From an uncultured Bacilli bacterium (GTDB taxonomy: Bacteria; Bacillota_I; Bacilli_A; RF39; UBA660), in NCBI GenBank assembly GCA_947595415.1, contig CANQER010000031.1:1-10790 (forward strand): a stretch of 10,790 nucleotides of DNA, read 5' to 3'. The notes under the pieces are model-generated. The model was not told the DNA's origin. It did not search any database and saw nothing but the letters and a program-made list of their open reading frames with translations. How positions within the stretch are numbered: the stretch's first letter is position 1; each line of letters begins with the position of its first letter. Made by a program: the position numbers and the translations under genes. Below, in pieces: positions 1 to 6,518 of this stretch.

Positions 1-320
1 ATAAGTCGAGATATAACCCTTGAATAACTTATCTCATTATTAGGTAAACCTAATTTAATAACCAACTTAGAAGCAAGCTCAACAATCTTTTTATATTCAA
101 CAATAATCCCATTTAACAAAAACTCAAAAGTTCGATTTTTTGATCTTTTCCTTTTTTGTAACTCCAATATAGAATCAATAACATCCAAATTTTTATTAAA
201 AAGATACAAATACTCATTAGATTGATCATTAAAAGTAATATTTCCATCAACACTTTTATAAAGTTTTAACCTTTGTTTAAACAATGGATTATCATCTAAA
301 TAATTAAAATTAACTCCCAT
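1..320 (-). CDS. Hypothetical protein, 5' part only (runs off the window)
   Basis: An open frame of 106 codons starts with ATG at 318-320 and runs off the left edge without a stop. A G-rich ribosome binding site (GGGGG) lies 7 bases before the start, and a near-consensus sigma-A promoter lies upstream, so the start is well supported. The visible part begins MGVNFNYLDDNPLF and is hydrophilic, with no signal peptide or membrane segment. It has a basic patch (residues about 60-68, with KRKRSK) followed by a probable amphipathic helix (about 70-92). I do not recognise the family and propose no function. The gene is separated from the tRNA-Leu gene by a terminator, so it is its own transcription unit. 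That this is a real gene is fairly sure; its identity is unknown. Confidence 0.65.
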   Translation of the reverse strand, partial: MGVNFNYLDDNPLFKQRLKLYKSVDGNITFNDQSNEYLYLFNKNLDVIDSILELQKRKRSKNRTFEFLLNGIIVEYKKIVELASKLVIKLGLPNNEISYSRVISRL

Positions 321-346
321 AGTATAACCCCCAAACAACGTACTAT

Positions 347-375
347 ATTCTATAACATAATATATGCTTTGTCAA
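347..375 (-). promoter_or_regulatory. Sigma-A type promoter of the left-edge hypothetical gene
   Basis: On the minus strand a perfect -35 box TTGACA (370-375) is followed after exactly 17 bases by the -10 box TAGAAT (347-352), one mismatch from TATAAT. The predicted transcription start is near 340, about 20 bases before the ATG at 320. This is the best -35 box in the window. It lies only 6 bases beyond the U-run of the tRNA-Leu terminator. Confidence 0.75.
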
Positions 376-381
376 TAAAAT

Positions 382-402
382 AAAAAAGACTTATAAAAAG
401 TC
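382..402 (-). terminator. Intrinsic terminator of tRNA-Leu
   Basis: Minus-strand stem GACTT (398-402), loop TTTAT (393-397) and AAGTC (388-392), followed by a run of six T (382-387). The stem is short and AT-rich, but the position just after the tRNA 3' end and the U-run support a terminator. It separates the tRNA transcript from the gene to the left. Confidence 0.6.
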
Positions 403-433
403 ATCAATCAAACTCAAAAGAGTAATATTCATT

Positions 434-522
434 TGGTGCTCGTATTCGGACTTGAACCGAAACTTTCTTCACAGAAAAATAGATTTTGAGTCTACCGCGT
501 CTACCAATTCCACCATACGAGC
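434..522 (-). tRNA. tRNA-Leu, anticodon CAA
   Basis: A class II tRNA of 89 bases including an encoded CCA end (434-436). The acceptor stem GCTCGTA pairs with TACGAGC, with A as the discriminator base. The anticodon stem GTAGA/TCTAT encloses the loop CTCAAAA, giving anticodon CAA (complement of 486-488), which reads the leucine codon TTG. The long variable arm contains a TTTCT/AGAAA stem, as expected for tRNA-Leu. The T arm is TTCGG-TTCAAGT-CCGAA. The gene has its own promoter and terminator. Confidence 0.96.
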
Positions 523-534
523 AACTTCTATTTA

Positions 535-543
535 ATTATACCA
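535..543 (-). promoter_or_regulatory. Extended -10 promoter of tRNA-Leu
   Basis: The minus strand reads TGGTATAAT: a perfect TATAAT (535-540) preceded by the extended -10 TG. No good -35 hexamer is visible at 16-18 bases. Transcription would start near 528, about 6 bases before the mature tRNA 5' end at 522. It lies downstream of the scpB terminator, so the tRNA need not depend on read-through. Confidence 0.6.
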
Positions 544-572
544 TACAATAATAGTTTTAGTAAATCAAAATT

Positions 573-594
573 AAAAAAAAGAGAAAATATCTCT
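573..594 (-). terminator. Intrinsic terminator at the end of the rimP-scpB operon
   Basis: Minus-strand stem AGAGA (590-594), loop TATTT (585-589) and TCTCT (580-584), followed by a long T-run (573-579). It starts 26 bases after the scpB stop codon and is the only terminator-like structure between scpB and the tRNA promoter. Confidence 0.65.
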
Positions 595-619
595 AATTTA
601 TAAAAACAAACCTTTAAAA

Positions 620-1174
620 TTACTCATCTTCATACTTAGAAGTATATAACTCAACATCCTCATCTACTTCCTCTTTTATTTCCAACTTAGGTAAATCATC
701 CTTACTAGATAACCCAAAATAATCCAAAAACTTTAAAGTAACATCATATAAAGTAGGTCTACCTGGTAAATCAGATTTCCCAACATCCTTAATCATTTCC
801 CTACTCAAAAGTTTTCTTATAATATAACTACTATTAACCCCTCTTATCTCATCTATTTGAACCCTAGTTATAGGAGCATTATAAGCAATTATCGCCAAAG
901 TTTCCAAAACAGATTGACTATAAAAATTATTATTGTCCTCAAAAACCTTTTGGTAATAATCTTTATGTTCTTTTTTAGTTGTAAGTTTTAAATTAGTCCC
1001 TAAAACCTCTAACTTAATTCCCCTACTATCTTTACTATACTCTTCCTTTAAATCCAAAAGAATTTTTTCTAACTCCTTATTATCAACCTCTAAAATTTCC
1101 TTTATTTTAGGTATACTTAATCCCTCATCACCACTAACAAACAAAAGTCCCTCTAAAATAGCCTGTTTATTCAT
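620..1174 (-). CDS. scpB: Segregation and condensation protein B
   Basis: ScpB is the dimeric winged-helix subunit (kite protein) of the bacterial SMC-ScpAB condensin, which compacts and segregates replicated chromosomes on the nucleoid. The 184-residue length is normal. The N-terminal winged-helix domain starts at about residue 3 (AILEGLLFVSGDEGLS), and the second contains the family signature ETLAIIAYNAPITR (91-104) and the GRP turn (138-140). The tail from about 160 is acidic. The start is supported by AGAGGTGAT seven bases or less upstream. It follows scpA with a 9-base gap, and the scpA stop TAG runs directly into this ribosome binding site, implying coupled translation of the two partners. 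smc is not in the window. Identification is secure. Confidence 0.96.
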   Translation of the reverse strand: MNKQAILEGLLFVSGDEGLSIPKIKEILEVDNKELEKILLDLKEEYSKDSRGIKLEVLGTNLKLTTKKEHKDYYQKVFEDNNNFYSQSVLETLAIIAYNAPITRVQIDEIRGVNSSYIIRKLLSREMIKDVGKSDLPGRPTLYDVTLKFLDYFGLSSKDDLPKLEIKEEVDEDVELYTSKYEDE

Positions 1175-1183
1175 AAATCACCT

Positions 1184-1885
1184 CTAACTAGCAATAAGTA
1201 AAATCCTATCAAAATTATTATCCTGTTTAATATCAATTTGTCTACTCTTAAACAAATTCAAAATTGATAAAAAACTAACAACTACATAATCCTTAGAGTA
1301 TACATCAAACAAATCAAAAAAGTCCATTTCTTTTTTAACCCTTAAAACATCCATTATTTCCCTACTTCGTTTACTAACAGAATACTCCTTTTGGGTAATT
1401 TTCGTATTTAAAGGTTTCAAAAACTCTTTATGAGCTAAAAAATTATTTAAAGCAGCTACTAAATCATCTAGCAAAACCTCTTTTTTATCATCCATAAAAT
1501 CACTAGTAATCGTAGGTTGTTTAGTATATATAAGATGACGTGACAATTCTAAATCCTTAAAATCTTTAGTAATTTCCTTATACTGTTTATACTCAAGTAA
1601 ACGATTTATTAACCTTTCCCTTGGATCTTCTTCATAATCACTTTCCTCATCCTCATTATTGTTAGGAAGTAAAGTTCTAGATTTCATCTCAATTAACTCA
1701 GCTGCCATTACTAAATATTCACTAGCAATATTAAGATTTAACCTCTCCATTGACTCAATATAATCCAAATACTGTTTAGTAATTACCTCAATACTTATAT
1801 CAAAAATATCAATATCAGATTGTTTAATCAAATGAAGTAATAAATCTAATGGTCCTTCAAATTTATCAATCTCTACATTATACAT
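1184..1885 (-). CDS. scpA: Segregation and condensation protein A (kleisin)
   Basis: ScpA is the kleisin of SMC condensin: its N-terminus binds the SMC neck, its C-terminal winged helix caps the SMC head, and its middle binds the ScpB dimer. With the start used here it has 233 residues. The N-terminal signature FEGPLDLLLHLI is at 9-20, the conserved helix YLVMAAELIEMKSR at 57-70, an acidic linker at about 77-88, and the winged helix at about 168-232. A longer frame from TTG at 1913-1915 is open but has no ribosome binding site. ATG at 1883-1885 is preceded by GGACGTGAT, one mismatch from the ideal extended site, and matches where the family normally begins. It lies 51 bases after rbfA, the widest gap in the operon, which holds promoter- and terminator-like sequences. 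Confidence 0.95.
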   Translation of the reverse strand: MYNVEIDKFEGPLDLLLHLIKQSDIDIFDISIEVITKQYLDYIESMERLNLNIASEYLVMAAELIEMKSRTLLPNNNEDEESDYEEDPRERLINRLLEYKQYKEITKDFKDLELSRHLIYTKQPTITSDFMDDKKEVLLDDLVAALNNFLAHKEFLKPLNTKITQKEYSVSKRSREIMDVLRVKKEMDFFDLFDVYSKDYVVVSFLSILNLFKSRQIDIKQDNNFDRILLIAS

Positions 1886-1897
1886 ATAATCACGTCC
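1886..1897 (-). promoter_or_regulatory. Ribosome binding site that fixes the scpA start
   Basis: The minus strand reads GGACGTGATTAT directly before ATG (1883-1885), matching the extended anti-SD pattern GGAGGTGAT with one substitution. The two upstream alternatives, ATG at 1901-1903 and TTG at 1913-1915, are preceded only by T-rich sequence. Confidence 0.65.
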
Positions 1898-1903
1898 AAC
1901 CAT

Positions 1904-1912
1904 ATTATAACA
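1904..1912 (-). promoter_or_regulatory. Possible internal extended -10 promoter for scpAB
   Basis: The minus strand reads TGTTATAAT (extended -10, TATAAT at 1904-1909) in the rbfA-scpA gap. No credible -35 box is present (TATTTT at 17 bases). Transcription would start near 1897, at the ribosome binding site itself, giving an unusually short leader. In such AT-rich DNA the match could be chance, but the architecture equals that of other promoters here. Confidence 0.3.
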
Positions 1913-1913
1913 C

Positions 1914-1948
1914 AAAAAAAGGTCTAAAAATAGATTTTATTCCTTTTT
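1914..1948 (-). terminator. Possible weak intrinsic terminator or attenuator after rbfA
   Basis: On the minus strand AAAAAGG (1942-1948) can pair with CCTTTTT (1916-1922). An inner stem TCTA/TAGA closes on a TTTT loop, and a seven-base AT bulge lies on the 5' side. Seven T follow from the CC pair (1914-1920). The structure overlaps the last codons of rbfA. It is weak because only two G-C pairs anchor the base, so partial termination at most is suggested. Confidence 0.3.
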
Positions 1949-2287
1949 ATCATCCTTGTGAAAATCCTCAATAATTTTTTCAATTTTATTCGCATTTTCA
2001 ATTGATTCATCATAAACAAAAGTTAAAACTGGAATATGTCTTATATCAACCCTATCAAAAAGTTTTGATCTAATATACTTACTAGCATCCTTCAAAGCCT
2101 TATAAGTAGTATCCTTCTTACTATCATCTAAAACAGTATAATAAACCTTCGCAAAAGAAAGATCTGTCGTAACCTTACAATCAGTAATAGTTACAAATTT
2201 AATATCATTATCTTGTATTTCAGTATTCAAAATATAACTTATCTCTTTAGCCAACATACTAGCAATACGTTCAGTTTTAATACTCAT
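1937..2287 (-). CDS. rbfA: 30S ribosome-binding factor RbfA
   Basis: RbfA is a small KH-like protein that binds the 30S subunit and assists late 16S rRNA maturation, especially under cold conditions. Its 116 residues are typical. Family landmarks are the N-terminal helix (KTERIASMLAKEISYIL, 4-20), the strand segment FVTITDCKVTTDLSFAKVYY (31-50) and the C-terminal DRVDIRHIPVLTFVYDES (78-95), before the final helix ANKIEKIIEDF. Translation starts at ATG 2285-2287 after AAGGTGAT, and the TGA stop of infB lies inside this site, so rbfA is probably coupled to infB. Placement directly after infB is the usual order in Bacilli. Identification is secure. Confidence 0.95.
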   Translation of the reverse strand: MSIKTERIASMLAKEISYILNTEIQDNDIKFVTITDCKVTTDLSFAKVYYTVLDDSKKDTTYKALKDASKYIRSKLFDRVDIRHIPVLTFVYDESIENANKIEKIIEDFHKDDKKE

Positions 2288-2291
2288 ATTA

Positions 2292-4370
2292 TCACCTTTT
2301 TATCTCTACCATTTCATAAGCTTCAATAATATCTCCAACTTTTATGTCATTAAAATTCTCAATTGTAATACCACATTCTAAGCCCTTTTTAACCTCTTTA
2401 ACAGCATCTTTTTCTCTTTGAACAGAACCAATATTACCATCATATAAAGTAACACCATCTCTAATAACACGAGCCTTAGCTGCATTTTTTATAACCCCAT
2501 CATTAACATAACTTCCTGCGATTACACCAACCTTAGAAAACTTAAACAGTTGTCTTACAGTAGCACTACCAAGTACTTTTTCCTCATAAATTGGATCAAG
2601 TAACCCCTTCATCGCAGCTTCCATTTCCTCTACTACTTTATAAATAATATCATAAAGTCTTATTTCAACATTATTTTCTTTCGCATAATCCCTAATATCA
2701 TTACTAGGTCTTACATTAAATCCTATAATAATAGCATTAGAAGCCTTAGCTAAAACAACATCACTTTCTGTAATAGCCCCTACACTACTTCTAATAACCT
2801 TTACCTTAACTCCTTCAACATCTAGTTTTTCTAAAGAATTTTTAACAGCTTCACTACTACCATTAACATCGGCTTTTAAAATAACATTTATCTCTTTAAC
2901 TCCTTGTTTTATTTTCGCAAACAAATCATCTAAACTAACACTTGATACATTTTTATTACTGTTTATTTTAGCATTGACTTTTCTTTGTTCACCAACCATA
3001 CGAGCTTGTTTTTCAGTTTCAAAAGCCATAAACTTATCCCCAGCTATAGGTGTATCATTTAAACCAGTTATTTCAACAGGTAAACTAGGTAGAGCATAAG
3101 TAATATCTTCTCCTTTATCATTTTTAAGAGTTCTAACCTTACCATAAGTATATCCCACTACAATAGGATCACCAATACGTAGAGTTCCATTTTGAATAAG
3201 CAACGTTACAATTGGTCCTTGATGTTTATCTAAACGTGACTCAACAACAGTTCCAACTGCATAACGATTAGGATTAGCTTTATAATTATTCATATCAGCA
3301 ATAAGTAAAATATTTTCAAGCAACTCATCAATACCAGTTCCATCCTTAGCAGAAATTTTATTTACTAAAGTATCTCCTCCCCAAATATCTGGTGTAAGTC
3401 CATACTCAGTAAGTTCAGTCAAAACACGATCAGGATTAGCATCAGGTTTATCAATTTTATTGATCGCTACAATAATAGGTACTCCAGCTGCCTTAGCATG
3501 ATCAATTGCTTCCTTAGTTTGAGGCATAATTCCATCATCAGCAGCCACAATAATAATTACAATGTCAGTAATACTAGCCCCCCTAGCACGCATTTCAGTA
3601 AAAGCTGCATGACCAGGTGTATCAATAAAAGTTATCAATTTATCGTTGTGTTTAACTTGATAAGCACTTATAGCTTGCGTAATACCTCCAGCTTCTAAAT
3701 CCACCACATTAGTCTTTCTAATAGTATCTAGTAAAGTAGTTTTCCCATGATCAACATGACCCATAATAGTTACTACTGGTGGTCTTGAAACTAAATCTTC
3801 TTCCTTATCAATAATTTCAAATTGTTCAAAATTAGTAACATCAAAATTTTCTTCTCTTTTTAATTCCTTATTGTAATCAACCACTAAAAGTTCAGCTAAC
3901 TCATAAGTAAGAGAAGCATTCAAATTAGCAATTGTACCTAAATTAAAAAGTTTTTTAATAAGTTCACTACCACTTACATTCAAAGCCTTAGCAAGTTCAC
4001 TAACACTCATATTTTCCTTATATAAAACAACATCATCACTATTAGGAGTATTAGATATTAACTTCTCCTTTTTTTTATACATTTCTTTTTTCTTGTGAAG
4101 AAATTCTTTTTTACTTTTATCAACTTTACTAACTTCGCTTTTTTTCTTAACTTTAGCCTTAGAAGGTTCTTCCTTGTCCCCTACTAATGATATAGCCACT
4201 TCATCATAAAACTCATCATCGTTAGCAATTGAATTATCAAGTTCAATTATCGCTTCCTCATCTAACATATCATCTTCACTATTAGCATCAATTCCTAACT
4301 CTTGACACTTTCTTAAAATCTCTTCTATAGTTTTATTAGTATCTATTGCGTATTCACTAACACTCATCAT
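2292..4370 (-). CDS. infB: Translation initiation factor IF-2
   Basis: IF-2 is the GTPase that places initiator fMet-tRNA on the 30S subunit and promotes 50S joining. The 692-residue protein is of short Gram-positive type (B. subtilis about 716). An N-terminal IF2_N-like segment (about 2-45) is followed by a charged, lysine-rich linker (about 60-105) and a second IF2_N domain (about 118-165). The G domain has P-loop GHVDHGKT (204-211), DTPGH (250-254), NKID (304-307) and SAK (340-342). Domains II to IV follow, ending near EAYEMVEIKR. Translation starts at one of two adjacent ATG codons (4368-4370 or 4365-4367) after AGGAGGCGAT; the first is used here. The TAG stop of the preceding deaminase gene is part of this ribosome binding site. 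Identification is secure. Confidence 0.98.
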   Translation of the reverse strand: MMSVSEYAIDTNKTIEEILRKCQELGIDANSEDDMLDEEAIIELDNSIANDDEFYDEVAISLVGDKEEPSKAKVKKKSEVSKVDKSKKEFLHKKKEMYKKKEKLISNTPNSDDVVLYKENMSVSELAKALNVSGSELIKKLFNLGTIANLNASLTYELAELLVVDYNKELKREENFDVTNFEQFEIIDKEEDLVSRPPVVTIMGHVDHGKTTLLDTIRKTNVVDLEAGGITQAISAYQVKHNDKLITFIDTPGHAAFTEMRARGASITDIVIIIVAADDGIMPQTKEAIDHAKAAGVPIIVAINKIDKPDANPDRVLTELTEYGLTPDIWGGDTLVNKISAKDGTGIDELLENILLIADMNNYKANPNRYAVGTVVESRLDKHQGPIVTLLIQNGTLRIGDPIVVGYTYGKVRTLKNDKGEDITYALPSLPVEITGLNDTPIAGDKFMAFETEKQARMVGEQRKVNAKINSNKNVSSVSLDDLFAKIKQGVKEINVILKADVNGSSEAVKNSLEKLDVEGVKVKVIRSSVGAITESDVVLAKASNAIIIGFNVRPSNDIRDYAKENNVEIRLYDIIYKVVEEMEAAMKGLLDPIYEEKVLGSATVRQLFKFSKVGVIAGSYVNDGVIKNAAKARVIRDGVTLYDGNIGSVQREKDAVKEVKKGLECGITIENFNDIKVGDIIEAYEMVEIKR

Positions 4371-4381
4371 ATTATCGCCTC

Positions 4382-4822
4382 CTAAATTTTTCTTATTTTA
4401 ACACCAACCTCTTTAAACAAATCCAAAGTCATATCATCTGGATAATCACCATTTATAATAACCTCTTTAATCCCTGCATTAACAAGCATCTTACCACATA
4501 TAAAACATGGTGTAACAGTCACATATATTTTAGCTCCCTCAGTACTAACCCCATGAATACTAGCCTGAATTATAGCATTTTGTTCAGCATGAACAGCTCT
4601 ACATATTTCATGACGTTGACCACTAGGTATTTTTAACTCTTCTCTTAAACAACCAGTTACATCACAATGTTTAGCTCCTCTACTAGCTCCATTATAACCA
4701 GTTGCGATAACATAATTATCTTTAACAATAACAGCTCCAACTTGTCTTCTTATACAAGTAGATCTTTTACTAGCTAAATGAGCCATTTCCATAAAATAAT
4801 CATCCCATGAAATTCTTTCCAT
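4382..4822 (-). CDS. dCMP deaminase (ComEB-like cytidine/deoxycytidylate deaminase)
   Basis: A zinc-dependent deaminase expected to convert dCMP to dUMP, feeding thymidylate synthase in the cytosol. The catalytic motif HAEQNAI carries the zinc ligand His and proton-shuttle Glu (H78, E80 from this start), and PCFIC (105-109) supplies the two zinc-ligand cysteines. The N-terminus MERISWDDYFMEMA and the substrate-loop region ATGYNGASRG match dCMP deaminases rather than tRNA adenosine or cytidine deaminases. Length 146 is normal. Two adjacent ATG codons exist (4823-4825 and 4820-4822). The second is chosen because TAGGTGG abuts the first, and because family members begin MERISW. It sits between ylxR and infB, where ylxQ is usual. 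dCMP specificity is inferred from family resemblance. Confidence 0.9.
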   Translation of the reverse strand: MERISWDDYFMEMAHLASKRSTCIRRQVGAVIVKDNYVIATGYNGASRGAKHCDVTGCLREELKIPSGQRHEICRAVHAEQNAIIQASIHGVSTEGAKIYVTVTPCFICGKMLVNAGIKEVIINGDYPDDMTLDLFKEVGVKIRKI

Positions 4823-4829
4823 CATCCAC

Positions 4830-5087
4830 CTACTTTACCATCTCTATTAATTCATCATATATTTCATCTGGCACATTTACTTCTAGTTTTTGATTCAATA
4901 TTTTACTACTTTTAGCTTTATTTATAACTGAAATATCCTTTTTTAAATAAGCTCCATGTCCATTAGCTTTACCTGTTAAATCTACCATAACCTTACCTTC
5001 ATTAGTTCTAACCACACGTACTAGTTCTCTTTTAGGAAATTTTTCTTTAGTTACAACACAAGTACGCATAGGAATTTTTTTAATCAT
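4830..5087 (-). CDS. ylxR: YlxR family RNA-binding protein (DUF448; RNase P modulator RnpM)
   Basis: A basic 85-residue protein of the YlxR/DUF448 family, encoded beside nusA throughout Bacillota; the B. subtilis member has been reported to interact with RNase P and renamed RnpM. Signature features are PMRTCVVTKEKFPKRELVRVV (6-26, slightly divided by charged residues) and GHGAY (43-47), the counterpart of the usual GRGAY/GRGAW. The start overlaps the nusA stop in an ATGA arrangement (TGA at 5084-5086, ATG at 5085-5087) and has no clear ribosome binding site of its own, so translation probably depends on ribosomes finishing nusA. The family call is secure; the RNase P role is transferred from B. 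subtilis. Confidence 0.92.
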   Translation of the reverse strand: MIKKIPMRTCVVTKEKFPKRELVRVVRTNEGKVMVDLTGKANGHGAYLKKDISVINKAKSSKILNQKLEVNVPDEIYDELIEMVK

Positions 5088-6217
5088 TCTAAAATATTAA
5101 TTCCTTCCTCTTTTGCTTGGTTAAGAGTTTTAACATCAATTTTATAATGAGTTAAACGTGAAGCTAGGCGTACATTTAAACCCTTCTTACCTATCGCAAG
5201 TGATAAATTGTCATCATCTACAATAACCATAGCTTCTTGTTTTTTCTCATCAATTATAAAAACTTTTAAATTTTTAGCTGGACTTAAAGCATTTTCAATA
5301 AACTTACTTGGATCTTTATCATATAAAATTAAATCTATTTTTTCACCATTTAACTCTTTTATAATATTAGCAATCCTACTTCCTTTTTCCCCAATACAAG
5401 ATCCAATAGCATCAACACGAGGATTTTCAGAATACAAAGCTATTTTAGTTCTATTACCAGCATCTCTAGCCACACTATAAATATATATAATTCCTTCATT
5501 AATTTCTGGTATTTCAAGTTCAAACAACCTTTTTACAAAACCATAATGACTCCTTGAAAGCAATATAACAGGACCCTTACTACTGTTTTCTACTTTACTA
5601 ATATATACCTTGATATTAGAACCCATCTTTATCTCTTCAGATCCAATAATCTCACTTTTAGGTAAAATACCTTGTGTTTTTCCTAAATCGATATAGTAGT
5701 TACGTTGATCTTCCATAGCTACAATTCCAGATACTAGTTCATCTTGTTTATCACTATACTCATTAATTATAACATTACGTTCAGCTTCCCTTATCTTTTG
5801 AATAACAACTTGTTTAGCTGTCGCAGCAGCTACACGACCAAAATCTTTAGGAGTTACTTCTTCCTCAATAGTTTCTCCAAGTTCAATATTAGGTACTATT
5901 TTTCTAGCTTCCTCTAAAGTTAAATGAATACGAGGATCAAAATTAACTGGCATCCACTCTTTTATTTCTTCACCATCAAATGTTTCATCTACGACAACTT
6001 CTTCCATTGCATTAGGATCAATTACAGTTTTAAAAGAATTTACTTTAATATCACCAGTAGCACGATTAATATTAACCTTAACATTAGATAAAGAATTATA
6101 ATTTTTCTTATAAGCAGAAGTTAAAGCTAATTCCATAGCATCATAAATAGTATCTTCACTAATCCCCTTTTCTTTAACTAGTAAATCAACTGCTTTTTTA
6201 AAAGCTTTACTATCCAT
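5084..6217 (-). CDS. nusA: Transcription termination/antitermination factor NusA
   Basis: NusA binds RNA polymerase and nascent RNA and modulates pausing, intrinsic termination and antitermination. From ATG at 6215-6217 it has 377 residues, matching the short Gram-positive form without C-terminal acidic repeats. The N-terminal polymerase-binding domain spans about 1-150, with KDFGRVAAATAKQVV at 124-138. The S1 domain is at about 155-224. KH1 carries GEKG (276-279) and KH2 carries GKKGLNVRLA (343-352). An upstream extension to 6250 is open, but ATG at 6217 is preceded by AAAGGAAG at eight bases and matches the family start. The start lies inside rimP (8-base overlap) and the end overlaps ylxR by four bases. 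Identification is secure. Confidence 0.97.
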   Translation of the reverse strand: MDSKAFKKAVDLLVKEKGISEDTIYDAMELALTSAYKKNYNSLSNVKVNINRATGDIKVNSFKTVIDPNAMEEVVVDETFDGEEIKEWMPVNFDPRIHLTLEEARKIVPNIELGETIEEEVTPKDFGRVAAATAKQVVIQKIREAERNVIINEYSDKQDELVSGIVAMEDQRNYYIDLGKTQGILPKSEIIGSEEIKMGSNIKVYISKVENSSKGPVILLSRSHYGFVKRLFELEIPEINEGIIYIYSVARDAGNRTKIALYSENPRVDAIGSCIGEKGSRIANIIKELNGEKIDLILYDKDPSKFIENALSPAKNLKVFIIDEKKQEAMVIVDDDNLSLAIGKKGLNVRLASRLTHYKIDVKTLNQAKEEGINILE

Positions 6218-6467
6218 TACTAACACTTCCTTTCTCTTTTGATTCAACATCTAATATATAACTATCTTTAATTAAATCTGCTTCATCTAAAATAGGATTT
6301 ATAAGTTTACTTACCTTAACACAATCCTCAATATTAACGTAACCTTGTTTATCTAAGATTACTCTTAAAAAATAAATATTACCTTCTTTTTCATAAATAA
6401 CATCATCTAAGATATAACCATTTTCAACAATTACATCATTAATAAGTTTTCTAATATCCTCTTCCAT
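6210..6467 (-). CDS. rimP: Ribosome maturation factor RimP, short form lacking the C-terminal domain
   Basis: RimP assists 30S subunit assembly. This copy has only 85 residues, while usual family members have about 140-160. The N-terminal alpha/beta domain is clear: ENGYILDDVIYEKEG, FLRVILDKQG, then NIEDCVKVSKLINPILDE and DSYILDVES. The protein stops where the family normally shows SSPGLDRPL and enters the C-terminal SH3-like domain; here it reads ESKEKGSVSNG and ends. The nusA ribosome binding site and start follow at once, so the missing domain is deleted rather than frameshifted. The start has a near-perfect site (GGAGGTAAT). First gene of the operon, behind an extended -10 promoter and a leader hairpin. 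The family is secure; whether the short form works is unknown. Confidence 0.85.
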   Translation of the reverse strand: MEEDIRKLINDVIVENGYILDDVIYEKEGNIYFLRVILDKQGYVNIEDCVKVSKLINPILDEADLIKDSYILDVESKEKGSVSNG

Positions 6468-6483
6468 ATTACCTCCAATAGTA

Positions 6484-6505
6484 AAGAGTGGGGTTGCCCA
6501 CTCTT
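6484..6505 (-). promoter_or_regulatory. Perfect 9-bp stem-loop in the rimP operon leader RNA
   Basis: On the minus strand AAGAGTGGG (6497-6505) pairs perfectly with CCCACTCTT (6484-6492) around the four-base loop CAAC. It is GC-rich against a very AT-rich background. It begins about 6-7 bases after the predicted transcription start and ends about 8 bases before the rimP ribosome binding site GGAGG. No T-run follows on either strand, so it is not an intrinsic terminator. It could stabilise the mRNA 5' end or bind a product of the operon. Confidence 0.7.
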
Positions 6506-6518
6506 CATGTCTTTATAC

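Noticed and set aside
1886..1915. Ten-residue N-terminal extension of ScpA from a TTG start
   Set aside because: No ribosome binding site precedes the TTG or the first internal ATG, while the ATG at 1883-1885 has GGACGTGAT and fits the family N-terminus.
3498..3698. Open frame of 66 codons on the plus strand inside infB
   Set aside because: It lies antisense to the conserved G domain of IF-2, lacks a ribosome binding site and has low-complexity composition; it is a by-product of the real gene.
2292..4370. Mycoplasma-type genetic code (TGA as tryptophan), considered because of the extreme AT content
   Set aside because: TGA ends infB, nusA and the MBOAT gene at the expected places, and tryptophans are TGG.
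5208..5480. Hydrophobic 90-codon plus-strand frame inside nusA
   Set aside because: It is antisense to the KH domains; its hydrophobicity comes from the complement of acidic and lysine codons. No ribosome binding site and no family resemblance.
6210..6240. Frameshift as the reason for short RimP
   Set aside because: The nusA ribosome binding site and start follow immediately, leaving no room for C-terminal domain sequence in any frame.
6218..6250. Eleven-residue N-terminal extension of NusA
   Set aside because: The ATG at 6215-6217 has AAAGGAAG at good spacing and matches the usual MDSKAF-type NusA start; the extension lies inside rimP.
6484..6505. Hairpin before rimP read as an intrinsic terminator
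   Set aside because: No T-run follows the stem on either strand, and a promoter lies immediately upstream on the minus strand, so it is better read as a leader structure.
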